From Crocinitomicaceae bacterium (GTDB lineage: Bacteria; Bacteroidota; Bacteroidia; Flavobacteriales_D; Crocinitomicaceae): 64,000 nt of DNA. The position numbers and the translations under genes were made by a program. The first letter of the stretch is position 1. Each line of letters starts with the position of its first letter. Shown here one piece after another: positions 26,545 to 35,817 of this stretch. The DNA is taken from contig JAJTCM010000002.1 of assembly GCA_021325675.1 (NCBI GenBank), forward strand, positions 1 through 64,000, given 5' to 3'. A model generated the notes under the pieces. That model did no database searches. It had not been told where the DNA came from and worked only from the letters and a program-made list of their open reading frames with translations.

Positions 26545-27986
26545 AAATTAAACCACTGAAAAAAAAGCGTCTCATTCCCATTCTGTTTACCTTCGGTACT
26601 GCCTTTGGCGGTCTGATTCTGCTCAATTCCTGCAAAACTATCGCCCCGCCTGCGCCCGGAATCCAGATCGGGACTTACACACCGCCGGTTCAGCAAGTAT
26701 CGCTGCTTTCGATTCCCGTGGAAATGGAGATGAAAAGCTATTTCAACGAAGCCGACAAATCCGTTCCTTACGAGTTCAGCGGCAGTCAGCAGCAGTGCGA
26801 AGACGTGAGCTATGCCTATAAATTTATACGTAAGCCGATCAAAATCGAAGGAAACCCAAAAAAAGCCGATCCGCTGGAAGTAAAAATTGAAATTGACGGA
26901 GACTATTCCCTTAACCTGAATTACTGCGTGAAATGCTCCGGTCTTTTTTCTAATTCGCCTGCCTGCCTTACGCCCCGGATTTACGCCAGCTGCGGGATTG
27001 GCGAACCGATGCGCAAAATCAAGGTCGAATACCAGACCGCCATTGAGCTGAAACCCGATTTTAAGCTCGATGCCAATACCAAACTGAAAGACGTTGTCCC
27101 GAAAGACAAATGCCAGATTACCGTTTTTAGTTACGACGCCACTTCGCAGGTGATTAAGGAAGTGAAAGGCGCCCTGAAAGACGTCGGCAAAGAAATCGAC
27201 CGCGGCATCGAAGACCTGCAAATCCGGGGCGAAGTAGAGAAGATCTGGCGCAGCTTCGTAGAACCGATCAACCTCAACGGTTACGGCTTCCTGAATGTTA
27301 ACCCGGATAAAATCGGCGTGGAAAACCTCCGCCTGAAGGACACGCGCCTGAGCTTTGAAGCGATGATTGAAGCTTACCCGACCGTAACTTCCTATAAAAA
27401 CACAGCGCTTGTAAAACCACTCCCCGACCTCAGCCCGATCCGTCACGATGAAGGCTTTAACATCAACCTCGACCTCGTTGCCGATTACGATTCGCTTTCA
27501 GCCATTCTCAACCGGGAGCTGAGCGGTAAAACAGTCCGGATCAAGCAAAACAAGATTATTTTTCAGAATGCCAGGATACATGGCGCAGCCAACCAGCAGC
27601 TTAGTATTGAAGTCGGTTTTACGGGCAGCAAATCCGGCAAGCTGTTTTTTCTCGGTACGCCGAAATTCAATGATTCCCTGCAGGAAATAAGCTTTCCCGA
27701 CCTGACTTTTGAGCTGGAAACCAAAAACGCCCTGCTGCGGAGCGCCAAATGGCTGTTCAACGATAAGATCACCACTATGATGCGGGGCTATACGAAGTTC
27801 AATATGACTGAAATCCTGGCAGATGCCTCTAAAAAAATGGAACAGCAGCTGAACCGTAAAATCGATGAAACGATTAACCTGAAAGGAAATATGGATGATA
27901 TTAAAGTGAAGAAAATATTCCCTGATGTAGATAAATTAATCATTCAGTCCAACCTTCGGGGTAAACTGTACGTTATAATTGAATAG
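26541..27986 (+). CDS. DUF4403 family lipoprotein
   Basis: 481 residues. Lipoprotein signal with lipobox LLNSC (C31). The mature part matches my memory of DUF4403, a Bacteroidota/Proteobacteria envelope family. It has a first half containing four closely placed cysteines (YCVKCSGLFSNSPAC) and a second half of long amphipathic strands (IRGEVEKIWRSFVEPINL...). The fold is thought to resemble lipid-binding tubular domains, but the function is not established. It overlaps the preceding exported protein by 4 bases, so the two probably work together in the envelope. Confidence 0.75.
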   Translation: MKIKPLKKKRLIPILFTFGTAFGGLILLNSCKTIAPPAPGIQIGTYTPPVQQVSLLSIPVEMEMKSYFNEADKSVPYEFSGSQQQCEDVSYAYKFIRKPIKIEGNPKKADPLEVKIEIDGDYSLNLNYCVKCSGLFSNSPACLTPRIYASCGIGEPMRKIKVEYQTAIELKPDFKLDANTKLKDVVPKDKCQITVFSYDATSQVIKEVKGALKDVGKEIDRGIEDLQIRGEVEKIWRSFVEPINLNGYGFLNVNPDKIGVENLRLKDTRLSFEAMIEAYPTVTSYKNTALVKPLPDLSPIRHDEGFNINLDLVADYDSLSAILNRELSGKTVRIKQNKIIFQNARIHGAANQQLSIEVGFTGSKSGKLFFLGTPKFNDSLQEISFPDLTFELETKNALLRSAKWLFNDKITTMMRGYTKFNMTEILADASKKMEQQLNRKIDETINLKGNMDDIKVKKIFPDVDKLIIQSNLRGKLYVIIE

Positions 27987-28088
27987 GTTTGGCGTAGTTT
28001 TTGATTAACAATTCAAATCATGAAGAATTTACAAAGCAAAGGTTGGAAATTATAGTAGAAAAAAAATCTCATTTTAGAAAAAAATATT

Positions 28089-28096
28089 TATTTTTG
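28089..28096 (+). promoter_or_regulatory. -7 box for the second OmpA-family gene
   Basis: TATTTTTG fits TAnnTTTG exactly and ends 12 bases before the ATG at 28109. This also supports that ATG over the in-frame ATG at 28001, which lies upstream of the promoter. Confidence 0.6.
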
Positions 28097-28108
28097 TGCC
28101 CGAAAAAT

Positions 28109-29293
28109 ATGCTTTATCGTTTAGTTACTTTTATTTTTTTGTTTCTGGTCTGCAGCACCTATGCTCAATCAGACCGTGAAATCTCTGATAACATTGCTGA
28201 CTGTGACGGAGCGACCAATATTTTAAATCCCGGAACTTATAAACTCCAGTTTACCGGCAAGGGCGGAAAGCATTCCGAGCTCGTCAACTATCCTTCTTTA
28301 GCGAGCGTTCCCGAAGACAATTCCCTGTGGTGTTCTTTCGTAGCGCCTTTTAACGGACGCCTTTCCCTCAATGCCAGCTTACTGAAAGGAAAAAGCAAAA
28401 TGATCATTTTTACCAATGAGTCCAGCGATTTATGCGGCGATGTTTTTAAAGGAATTGCCGAAATCAAGCGTATGATCCTTGAGCCAACGGCTTCAGAAAT
28501 CGGTTTGTCTCTTTCCGTGGATAAAAACTTCTTCTACCCGATGGAGCTGGTGAAAGGACAAAATGTTATGATCCTTTTCCTGTATGAAAACAGTGAAAAA
28601 GCGAATATGGACCTGACGGTAAAATACGAGCCGATCATTACCGACCCGGAGCTTGAATCAGCAGAAAGCAAAATCATCGACCAGCGTGATGACGAATTTT
28701 CCCCTTCACTCAACATCATGATCCGCGATGTGGAAACCGGTAAGCCGATTATCGCCGACATCGTTCTCAACGGTCTGAAATCCATCTCTGCTTTTTATAA
28801 CGGTTCCGATTTCTTTTTCAATGTGCCGAAATCCGGTAAAATTACCATTCGCATCGATGCACAGGGTTATTTCTTTGCAGACCGTGAAGAGCCCGTGACG
28901 GCGAATACACAGCATGAGCTCGTGATCTGGCTCGAACCAATCGGTGAAGGAAAAAGCGTCCAGCTGGATGAAATCGAATTTATGCCCGGGACAAGTGATT
29001 TCTTACCAAGCTCCGAGCCTAAGCTCCGCCGCCTGAAAGACTTCATGGCCCTCAACTCCGGGATCCGCGTTGAAATCCAGGGACACGTGCAGGAAAAAGG
29101 CGAAAACAGCCATGCCGGTCAAAAAGTATCCGAAGCCCGTGCCAAGCGCGTGATGAATTACCTCATCGACAACGGAATCGACAAAAGCCGCATGGAAGCC
29201 AAAGGTTATGGTAACACCATGCCGATCTACAAAGATCCGAAATTCGCTTACGAAGAGCAGGCTAACCGCCGTGTGGAAATCAAAATTTTATAA
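28109..29293 (+). CDS. OmpA-family envelope protein
   Basis: 394 residues from ATG 28109, where a clean signal peptide begins (MLYRLVTFIFLFLVCSTYAQ). An in-frame extension of 36 residues lacks signal character and lies upstream of the -7 box. Residues about 20-190 form an unrecognised beta domain, residues about 200-275 a CarboxypepD_reg-like fold (SLNIMIRDVETGKPIIADIVLNG), and the C-terminal 110 residues an OmpA peptidoglycan-binding domain (VEIQGHVQEKG, ANRRVEIKIL). The canonical GHTD is GHVQ here, so peptidoglycan binding may be altered. Likely anchored to the outer membrane or wall. Confidence 0.8.
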   Translation: MLYRLVTFIFLFLVCSTYAQSDREISDNIADCDGATNILNPGTYKLQFTGKGGKHSELVNYPSLASVPEDNSLWCSFVAPFNGRLSLNASLLKGKSKMIIFTNESSDLCGDVFKGIAEIKRMILEPTASEIGLSLSVDKNFFYPMELVKGQNVMILFLYENSEKANMDLTVKYEPIITDPELESAESKIIDQRDDEFSPSLNIMIRDVETGKPIIADIVLNGLKSISAFYNGSDFFFNVPKSGKITIRIDAQGYFFADREEPVTANTQHELVIWLEPIGEGKSVQLDEIEFMPGTSDFLPSSEPKLRRLKDFMALNSGIRVEIQGHVQEKGENSHAGQKVSEARAKRVMNYLIDNGIDKSRMEAKGYGNTMPIYKDPKFAYEEQANRRVEIKIL

Positions 29294-29372
29294 ATTGAGA
29301 ATTAAGAATGGAATTTTTTTCATTCTCTATCGTCCGATTGTCAATTCTACATTTTCCATTTAATTCTCAATT
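29293..29372. repeat. Dispersed intergenic inverted repeat, family B (copy 1)
   Basis: Perfect 13-bp arms AATTGAGAATTAA (29293-29305) and TTAATTCTCAATT (29360-29372). It lies between convergent genes and could end transcription in both directions. A related sequence is found at 51615-51682. Confidence 0.7.
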
Positions 29373-29380
29373 CTTCATTA

Positions 29381-29884
29381 TTACTCCCATCCCCGCAATT
29401 CCTTGCAGGCAGCCATAAATTTAAGGTACAGGTCAATCTGGCTCTGGTTAATGCTGTGCTGGATCGCTTTGTTGTAGTAATTGATTGCCAGGTCCACTTC
29501 TCCTTTGTGCTGGTTGAGCATCCCGGTATAGAAAAAGATATCTGCATCATCCCGGCTGCGCAGGCGTTTGGCATTTTCCAGCACACCTTCCGCTTCATCA
29601 AAGCGCTGCTCTTTAATCAGGATAAAAGCATAAGACGTATACGTCGGGAAATAATCCGGATCGGCTTTTAAGGCTTTGACATAGTTATTTTCGGCCTCAT
29701 CGTTGCGCCAGAAATTATAGGCAATTTGCCCCAGTTCATAAAAGGGCTCTGCTTTTCCCGGGTAATTGACAATGATTTCATGCAGCTTATTCATTGCCCT
29801 TTCGTAATATGCACTTTTCACATCTGCCTGAACGAGGTAAATTTCTTCTTTGAATTTTGCGAGTTCTGTAGTGATGGGATTCAT
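29381..29884 (-). CDS. Small tetratricopeptide-repeat protein
   Basis: 167 residues, no signal peptide (starts MNPITTELAKFKEEIYLVQ), so probably cytoplasmic. About four TPR-like helical hairpins (for example AEPFYELGQIAYNFWRNDEAENNYVKALKADPD and ADIFFYTGMLNQHKGEVDLAINYYNKAI). Likely a protein-interaction adaptor; the partner is not evident. It is divergent from the T9SS protein gene at 29929 and convergent with the OmpA-family gene, so it forms its own transcription unit. Confidence 0.8.
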   Translation of the reverse strand: MNPITTELAKFKEEIYLVQADVKSAYYERAMNKLHEIIVNYPGKAEPFYELGQIAYNFWRNDEAENNYVKALKADPDYFPTYTSYAFILIKEQRFDEAEGVLENAKRLRSRDDADIFFYTGMLNQHKGEVDLAINYYNKAIQHSINQSQIDLYLKFMAACKELRGWE

Positions 29885-29891
29885 TTTTTGA

Positions 29892-29899
29892 TATATTTG
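29892..29899 (+). promoter_or_regulatory. -7 box for the small T9SS protein gene
   Basis: TATATTTG is an exact TAnnTTTG match ending 29 bases before the ATG at 29929. It lies in the 44-base gap between divergent genes. Confidence 0.55.
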
Positions 29900-29928
29900 T
29901 TCAACTAAAATGATTAAAACACGAAAGT

Positions 29929-30795
29929 ATGAAAAAAACTTTACTTATTATTAGCGCTGCTTTTTTTGTTAGCCTGGGCGCAAACTCGCAGGTAACAAAC
30001 GTTGGTTTTGAAAACTGGACTTCAGCAGGAGCCTATGACGAACCGGACGGATGGGCTACTTATAACTTCCTTGCCGACTTTGGTTTACCGGCCCTCGTTA
30101 GCAAAGATGCATCAGCTCACAGCGGCAATTTCTCCGCCAAGATCGAAACTGCTGAAGTAGATGTTTTTGGGTCAGTTGACACCCTTGGCGGGCTGCTCAT
30201 GCTCGGAACAGTCGATGTAATGGGGGTTCCCTATACCGCTCGTCCGACAGCCATGGAATTTTATTACAAGTATTCTACGCCGGGAGCAGATTTCGGACAA
30301 GTAATCGTTTTACTGACGAAATGGGATGACCAGAACAGCACGCAGGCCTCTATCGGCGGTGGAATTATGGAGATCAACGCTGCAACCAACTTTACCCTTG
30401 GGACTGTTGATATAGAATATGATTCTCCGGAAGCACCGGACAGTATTCAAATCTTTTTCTCGTCCAGTATGGCTGACGCACCCATCCCGGGAACTGTGCT
30501 GAACGTAGACGACATCAGCTTCGTAACACAATCCACTGCTGTTGCCAGTCTTGCTTCACAAAAACCGATGGTTTACCCGAACCCTGCCAAAGATTTCATG
30601 TATGTAAAAACAGCAGGAATGAAAATCACGGAAATTGAAATTACGGATTTGTCCGGCAGATTGGTTGAGAAAGTTGCGCTTTCAGGTGCAAACACGCAAA
30701 TCAGCACAAGCCAGCTGAATAACGGCAATTATTTTTATGAGCTGAAAAACGGACAGGAAAGCGTTTCCCGCGGCCAGTTCCATGTAGCACATTAA
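29929..30795 (+). CDS. Secreted T9SS protein with PCMD-like domain
   Basis: 288 residues. Signal peptide (MKKTLLIISAAFFVSLGANSQ), then a jelly-roll-like domain of about 190 residues beginning VGFENWTSAG and ending LNVDDISF, a pattern resembling PCMD (putative carbohydrate metabolism) or carbohydrate-binding-module domains. It ends in a type A sorting domain (VYPNPAKDFMYV to SRGQFHVAH). It is probably exported through T9SS and may bind glycans; this is inferred from fold pattern only. It is a single-gene unit with its own -7 box and a strong terminator. Confidence 0.8.
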   Translation: MKKTLLIISAAFFVSLGANSQVTNVGFENWTSAGAYDEPDGWATYNFLADFGLPALVSKDASAHSGNFSAKIETAEVDVFGSVDTLGGLLMLGTVDVMGVPYTARPTAMEFYYKYSTPGADFGQVIVLLTKWDDQNSTQASIGGGIMEINAATNFTLGTVDIEYDSPEAPDSIQIFFSSSMADAPIPGTVLNVDDISFVTQSTAVASLASQKPMVYPNPAKDFMYVKTAGMKITEIEITDLSGRLVEKVALSGANTQISTSQLNNGNYFYELKNGQESVSRGQFHVAH

Positions 30796-30814
30796 TAAAC
30801 AGCATATCTTTTTG

Positions 30815-30846
30815 AAAGCCATCAGTTCGTACTGGTGGCTTTTTTT
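30815..30846 (+). terminator. Intrinsic terminator after the PCMD-like gene
   Basis: Stem AAAGCCATCAGT (30815-30826) / ACTGGTGGCTTT (30831-30842), TCGT loop and a seven-base T-run (30840-30846). Confidence 0.87.
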
Positions 30847-30942
30847 GTTGGTCTATATCAGCCTGTTTTATTGAACCATATAAGACATGGAAGACATATG
30901 AGATGCGTTCAATAAAAAACTTTGTGGTTTATATTTCCCGCT

Positions 30943-32361
30943 CTACATAAAGCGCTCGTCGAAATTCACAAGAAAAAGCTTCTCCCTTGCACGCGTAAAA
31001 CCGGTATAAAGCCAGCGAAAAAAGCTTTCATCGAGATTTTCGTCCAGGTATCCATGATCCAGGAAAACCTGCTCCCATTGTCCGCCCTGGGCTTTATGAC
31101 AGGTTACAGCATAAGCAAATTTCACCTGCAGGGCATTGAAATACGGATCTGCCAGTATTTTTTCGTAGCGCGTTTTTTTGTTGCGTTCATCCGCATAATC
31201 TTTTTCCACCTCAAAGAAAAGGTTTTTCATCTGTTCCCGCGGCAGCGACGGCCCTTCGGTGTATAATGTATCCAGCATCAGGATAATTTTGAAGCTGCCC
31301 ATGTCAGGATAGTCGATCAGCTCTGCTTCGGCATGCTGAAAGGAAAACCCGTGCAATTCCTCCTTGCGGAAAATACGGACCACTTTCAGGATTTCACCAT
31401 TGGCGATAAAGCCTGCTTCGGAGGTTTCCGGTACCCAGAAGTAATTGTTTTTCACGGCCATGATGACATCACCGGAACAAATTTCATCCTCAAAATATAA
31501 AATACGCTTGCGCACTTCCTGGTTGTAGGCATTGGCGCGTTTATTCGATCGCGTGATAATAATCGTTTCGTCGGGCCCGGAGAAATTATAGGCTTCTTCC
31601 AGCTTATCCTGGAATTCGAGTCCGTTGATCGCAAAAAGGTCTTTATTTTGCTTCGAAGCGATCTCCAGCCGGAGCTTCTCTTTCGCCGAGCGGATGAGGG
31701 TTGCATTTTTGAGAATGAACGAACCGCTTTGCTGCCGCATAACTTCCGTGAGCTTCAATTCGCTGACGGCCAATTTCGGAAAATGATGTTTCAGGTAAAC
31801 CGGGTTGAGCGCCGGTGAAAAATCCGAGCCAACGGGAGGAAGCTGTCCTTCGTCCCCCACCAGGATCAACGCACAGTTTTCACCCGAAAACACGTAGTTA
31901 AGCAAATCTTCGAGCAGGTTGCGTTCAGAAACAGCGCCCTGGTTCGTAGCGGAGTAATCCGCGATCATAGAAGCTTCATCCACGATAAACAACGTTCCTT
32001 TCGTTAAATTCGGGGATAAATCCAGCTGGACAGAGCCGTTTTCAATTTTTTTCTTCCGGTAAATCTTTTTGTGGATGGTAAACGCTTTTTGCCCCGCGAA
32101 ACCCGAAAACACTTTCGCTGCACGCCCTGTTGGCGCAAGCAAAACGGTGCGGCGTTTGAGCAGCTGCAAGCTCCCCACCAGGTTTCCGATGAGCGATGTT
32201 TTGCCCGTTCCGGCATAGCCCGCCAGGATCAGCGTGCGGAATTGCTGAGCAGAACATAGGAAATCACCAAATACACGGATTGCATCGCCTTGTTTTTCGT
32301 TGGGCGTAAAATTCAGCCGGCTTAAAAAGAGGCGCTCAAATTCCTGTTTAAATGTTTCCAT
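30943..32361 (-). CDS. RecD/Dda-like ATP-dependent DNA helicase
   Basis: 472 residues from METFKQEF; a longer reading adds 19 unconvincing residues. Walker A GYAGTGKT at 48-55, motif Ia LLAPTGRAAK, Walker B TLFIVDEASMI, motif III LILVGDEGQLPPVG, and C-terminal UvrD_C_2 motif VTCHKAQGGQW with WLYTGFTRAREKL. This is the compact superfamily 1B class common in Bacteroidota, without RecBC partners nearby. It probably acts 5'-3' in DNA repair or replication restart (family knowledge). It is divergent from DUF3822 with a 204-base gap holding intergenic repeat remnants. Confidence 0.88.
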   Translation of the reverse strand: METFKQEFERLFLSRLNFTPNEKQGDAIRVFGDFLCSAQQFRTLILAGYAGTGKTSLIGNLVGSLQLLKRRTVLLAPTGRAAKVFSGFAGQKAFTIHKKIYRKKKIENGSVQLDLSPNLTKGTLFIVDEASMIADYSATNQGAVSERNLLEDLLNYVFSGENCALILVGDEGQLPPVGSDFSPALNPVYLKHHFPKLAVSELKLTEVMRQQSGSFILKNATLIRSAKEKLRLEIASKQNKDLFAINGLEFQDKLEEAYNFSGPDETIIITRSNKRANAYNQEVRKRILYFEDEICSGDVIMAVKNNYFWVPETSEAGFIANGEILKVVRIFRKEELHGFSFQHAEAELIDYPDMGSFKIILMLDTLYTEGPSLPREQMKNLFFEVEKDYADERNKKTRYEKILADPYFNALQVKFAYAVTCHKAQGGQWEQVFLDHGYLDENLDESFFRWLYTGFTRAREKLFLVNFDERFM

Positions 32362-32550
32362 GTCCTGTGTAAAAATACAAAAAATAGCCACTAAGGCAGT
32401 ATAGCACGAGGCGGGCACTAAGACGATTTTGGATTAATTGAACAATAGGATTCACATTTGATGCAGTAGCAACAATATTAAAAACTTGGCGCCTCCTGGT
32501 AACTTGGAGACTTTGTGGCAAAACTTATATTAACATGTGCTAAAAAACCG

Positions 32551-32558
32551 TAGTTTTG
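32551..32558 (+). promoter_or_regulatory. -7 box for DUF3822-rsmD-coaD
   Basis: TAGTTTTG is an exact TAnnTTTG match and ends only 7 bases before the ATG at 32566, predicting an almost leaderless transcript. Confidence 0.55.
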
Positions 32559-32565
32559 TGACAAC

Positions 32566-33330
32566 ATGGAAAATTTGAAGGAACAGCTTTGTATTGAGAT
32601 TTCGGATGCGTTTTGCGCCCTTTCGAAAATCTCAGGCGGGAAGCTGCATGTGCTCGGATCTTTGCTTTTCCGGGAGAAAAAAGATTTCCAGCTGAAAGAA
32701 GCCCTGGCAGGTTTCCTGAAAGAAAAAGCAGGCGAATTATCCGCTTATGAAGAAGTAAGCGTTTCGTGGGTTTCGGCTAACGCCATGCTTGTTCCTTCAG
32801 CCGTTTTTGAGCCTAAATCAATGGAAGCGCTTTTCGCGACCTGCTTTACGAAGCAAGTTACCGCCACCGAGCTGGATTACAACCGAATCAGCGAGCTGAG
32901 TATTGTTAACCTCTACGAAATCCCCTTGTGGGTCAAATCATTTTTCGTGATCAAATTCCCGCGGGCGCTCATTCAGCACGAATACAGCCACCAGCTGCGC
33001 GGCATCATGAAACAGGCGTTCAGGCTGCAGGTACAGGTAAACGTTTACCCGGGTCAGATGACAATCCAGGCGGCAGACAAAAACGAGCTTCTCTTTTGCA
33101 ATGCCTTCGAAATCCAGCACGTGAACGACGTTGTGTACTATCTCACTTTTGCCCTGCAGCAAATGCAGTTAGCGGGAAAAGCCGGAAAGCTCAATTTCCA
33201 TTTGCAGGCGGATGCTATTGCGGGCAAAGAAGAGCTCAGCGCCATATTGAAACAAATCGACACTTTCAAATCAATGGAAATCACCTTTGATTCTGAAAAA
33301 ACCATCAAATACCAGGAACTGTGCGTGTAA
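32566..33330 (+). CDS. DUF3822 family protein
   Basis: 254 residues, cytoplasmic (no signal peptide). The family call is based on the Bacteroidota-typical position directly before rsmD and coaD and on the overall pattern (two ASKHA-like halves: KISGGKLHVLGSLLFREKKDFQLKEAL near the N-terminus and FCNAFEIQHVNDVVYYLTFALQQ in the second half). The function is unknown. The rsmD GTG start lies inside its last codons (10-base overlap), so translation is probably coupled. Its -7 box lies immediately upstream. Confidence 0.8.
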   Translation: MENLKEQLCIEISDAFCALSKISGGKLHVLGSLLFREKKDFQLKEALAGFLKEKAGELSAYEEVSVSWVSANAMLVPSAVFEPKSMEALFATCFTKQVTATELDYNRISELSIVNLYEIPLWVKSFFVIKFPRALIQHEYSHQLRGIMKQAFRLQVQVNVYPGQMTIQAADKNELLFCNAFEIQHVNDVVYYLTFALQQMQLAGKAGKLNFHLQADAIAGKEELSAILKQIDTFKSMEITFDSEKTIKYQELCV

Positions 33331-33857
33331 TCAGGGGAAATTTAAAATCGCGGCGCTTTTCGGTGCCTAAAAACTTTCCTTCGCGGCCAACCACGGATTT
33401 TGCGAAAGAGGGCTTGTTCAACATCCTGGAGCACCAGTTCAGCTTGCAGGATTTGAAGATCCTGGACCTGTGTGCCGGAACGGGCAACATTTCGCTTGAA
33501 TTTGCTTCGCGGCAAGCCGGCCATGTGACAAGCGTGGATATGAATTACAACTGCGTGCGTTTTATCCGGGGCTTGATTACGGAGCACCAGCTGGAAAACG
33601 AAATGGATGTCATGAAAGCCGATGTACGTGACTATTTACGGAAAACGGACAAGCAATTCGACCTGGTTTTCGCCGATCCGCCTTACGATGCGAATTTCCA
33701 TGCAGAGATCGTAAAACTGGTGTTTGAGCACAAGCGCCTGACGGAAGACGGGCTTTGCATCATTGAACACGGCCGCCAGACTGATTTGTCACAGCTTGAA
33801 AATTTCGTAGAAAAGCGTAACTTTGGGAATGTACATTTTAGTTTTTTTAAAGCCTGA
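33321..33857 (+). CDS. rsmD: 16S rRNA (guanine(966)-N(2))-methyltransferase RsmD
   Basis: 178 residues from a GTG start (MRVIRGNLKSRRF, the family N-terminus), overlapping DUF3822 by 10 bases. SAM-binding motif LDLCAGTG at 48-55 and catalytic DPPY at 119-122. It methylates G966 of 16S rRNA in the small subunit. The next gene, coaD, starts 3 bases after the stop; rsmD-coaD is a widely conserved pair. Confidence 0.93.
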   Translation: MRVIRGNLKSRRFSVPKNFPSRPTTDFAKEGLFNILEHQFSLQDLKILDLCAGTGNISLEFASRQAGHVTSVDMNYNCVRFIRGLITEHQLENEMDVMKADVRDYLRKTDKQFDLVFADPPYDANFHAEIVKLVFEHKRLTEDGLCIIEHGRQTDLSQLENFVEKRNFGNVHFSFFKA

Positions 33858-33860
33858 AAT

Positions 33861-34328
33861 ATGAAAAAGATCGCTTTGTTTCCCGGTTCTTTCGACCCTT
33901 TCACGAAGGGCCACGAAAATGTCATTCAAAAAGCTTCCAAAATCTTTGACGAGATCATTATCGGTGTCGGGGAAAATTCTACCAAAAATTCACTTTTCAG
34001 CCTGGATTCCCGGGTTCGTCATATTGAATCGATTTACGCAACTACGCCGGATATTTACGTAGTGAGCTATTCCAAAAAACTGACCGTTGAGCTGTGTACA
34101 GAGCTTGGCGCTCCCTTTATTATCCGCGGCTTGCGCGACGTGAAGGATTTTGAATACGAACGTTCCATTGCCCAAATGAACCATTCGCTGGAGCGGCATA
34201 TTGAAACTGTTTTCCTGGTAACCGATCCCGAATTCAACCACATTAATTCGACGATCGTGCGTGAGATTTCGAAAAATGGCGGGGTTATTGCAGATTTTGT
34301 AACTAACAGTGAAATCCTCGTTAAATGA
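33861..34328 (+). CDS. coaD: Phosphopantetheine adenylyltransferase
   Basis: 155 residues, normal length. Nucleotidyltransferase motif TKGH at 15-18 within FPGSFDPFTKGHENVI, and the conserved IIRGLRDVKDFEYE and NSTIVREI segments. It transfers AMP from ATP to 4'-phosphopantetheine, the penultimate step of coenzyme A synthesis, as a cytoplasmic hexamer. It is third gene of the DUF3822-rsmD-coaD operon and overlaps the following exported protein by 4 bases. Confidence 0.94.
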   Translation: MKKIALFPGSFDPFTKGHENVIQKASKIFDEIIIGVGENSTKNSLFSLDSRVRHIESIYATTPDIYVVSYSKKLTVELCTELGAPFIIRGLRDVKDFEYERSIAQMNHSLERHIETVFLVTDPEFNHINSTIVREISKNGGVIADFVTNSEILVK

Positions 34329-35755
34329 GTATGAAAAAATGGAGCCTGGCACTTGTGCTTTTTTTCGTTGCACAAAGTTTACATGCTGAAAAAATCACCA
34401 AAATTATCGGTTTTGCACCGAAATATATTGGTGAAAAAGTGGAGGTCTACGCGATCGAAGACTACTTCTCCATGAAGGAAAAGCTGCTCGCTACGGCCGT
34501 GGTGCAGGACGATTCTATGTTCCGGATCACCATGTACAATTCCAAAACGCAGAAAATATACATCAAATCCAAAAATAACAAGGGTTTTATTTATATCCAG
34601 CCCGACGCGGCTTACGAGATTTACATGCCGCTTAAAAACAAGTATGATGAATACCGCCCGCTGGGAAATGATGTGGAAATAAGCTTCATCAACCTGCCGG
34701 AAACGGATATCAATTTCCGCATTCTGAGCTTTGAAAAATGGCGCAACGATTTCCTGGGCATGTACTATTACAAGCGGAACCTGACCGGTATTGAGTTTGT
34801 GCAAAAACTGGATACCTTTAAGATGAATGTTGAAAAAGCGTATGCAGAGGACACCAGCTTTTACTTCAAAACCTATGTGCGCTTTTCGATCGCTGAAATG
34901 GACGACATGCAGTTCCTCGGCGCGCGCAACCGCTTTGAGAAATACGATTTTTACCTCAAGAAATACCCGGTGATGTATGATAACGACATCTACATGGCTT
35001 ACCTGGAAAGCTTTTACAAGCAAATCCTGACGCGGATGCCGCTGGAAACGAACAACAGGGTTTACCTGGGTGTTTTGAAAAGCAGTCCTACCATGGTTGC
35101 CAACGCGATGGCTGAAGAATATACGCTGAAAAATGCCAAGATCCTGGAACTGGTCATGATTAAAACCCTGAGCGATTCCTATTTCAAAAGCGATTTCCCC
35201 CAAACCAACATCATCAGTATTTTAGACAGCATTGCCCACCACAGCCTTTTCAAGGAAAACGGGGTCATTGCCGCCAACCTTGCCGGGAAACTGACTGAAA
35301 TCCTGCCGGGATCGAAAGCGCCGGGCTTCGTACTGACAGCTTACGGAACGGAAGAAATGACCACGCTGGAGCATTTCGCCAAAAAGCACTTATATATCCA
35401 GTTCGCCGATCTCAGCATCAAGGAATCTGAAAGCGAAATCGAGCTGCTGAAAGCGATGTATACAAAGTACAAAAATGATGTGGAGATCATCACTATTTTC
35501 CGCAAGCAGGACGATTACAGCAAAAAGCAAAAAGAGCTGCTGAAGAATATCCCGTGGAAAAAATACGAGCTGAACCCGGAGAGCGATGTGTTCAAAAACT
35601 ATAAGATCAACTCCTTTCCGAGCTACGTTTTGATTGACGCCTATGGCTACATTGTGGCATCCCCGGCCTTAAAGCCAACTCCAAACGGGAAATACGAAAC
35701 CATTGATAAATCGTTCTTCTACATACAGAAAATGAACCAGGAAGGGGAGAAATGA
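34325..35755 (+). CDS. Exported protein with C-terminal thioredoxin-like fold lacking CxxC
   Basis: 476 residues. Signal peptide MSMKKWSLALVLFFVAQSLHA (the true start could be the second ATG, at 34331). An N-terminal beta domain (about 22-110, like the DUF4369-type region of TlpA-like proteins), a long helical middle, and a C-terminal thioredoxin-like domain from about residue 325 (PGSKAPGFVLTAYGTEEM...INSFPSYVLIDAYGYIV, including the cis-proline FPSYVLID strand). The position of the redox CxxC is occupied by FADLSIKESES, so it should be redox-inactive. It overlaps coaD by 4 bases; such a protein in this operon is unusual in my experience. Confidence 0.78.
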   Translation: MSMKKWSLALVLFFVAQSLHAEKITKIIGFAPKYIGEKVEVYAIEDYFSMKEKLLATAVVQDDSMFRITMYNSKTQKIYIKSKNNKGFIYIQPDAAYEIYMPLKNKYDEYRPLGNDVEISFINLPETDINFRILSFEKWRNDFLGMYYYKRNLTGIEFVQKLDTFKMNVEKAYAEDTSFYFKTYVRFSIAEMDDMQFLGARNRFEKYDFYLKKYPVMYDNDIYMAYLESFYKQILTRMPLETNNRVYLGVLKSSPTMVANAMAEEYTLKNAKILELVMIKTLSDSYFKSDFPQTNIISILDSIAHHSLFKENGVIAANLAGKLTEILPGSKAPGFVLTAYGTEEMTTLEHFAKKHLYIQFADLSIKESESEIELLKAMYTKYKNDVEIITIFRKQDDYSKKQKELLKNIPWKKYELNPESDVFKNYKINSFPSYVLIDAYGYIVASPALKPTPNGKYETIDKSFFYIQKMNQEGEK

Positions 35756-35817
35756 TTTTCCGCTGCGCGGATTCGAAGATTAAATCCCAATTTTGTTTTC
35801 GAATGATGAATGTAGTA

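Noticed and set aside
26502-27446. Minus-strand open frame opposite the DUF4403 gene
   Set aside because: Antisense of a coding gene with lipoprotein signal and operon overlap; translation is Phe/Val-rich without any domain.
34379-35203. Minus-strand open frame opposite the thioredoxin-fold protein gene
   Set aside because: Antisense shadow; the plus-strand gene has a signal peptide and overlaps coaD.
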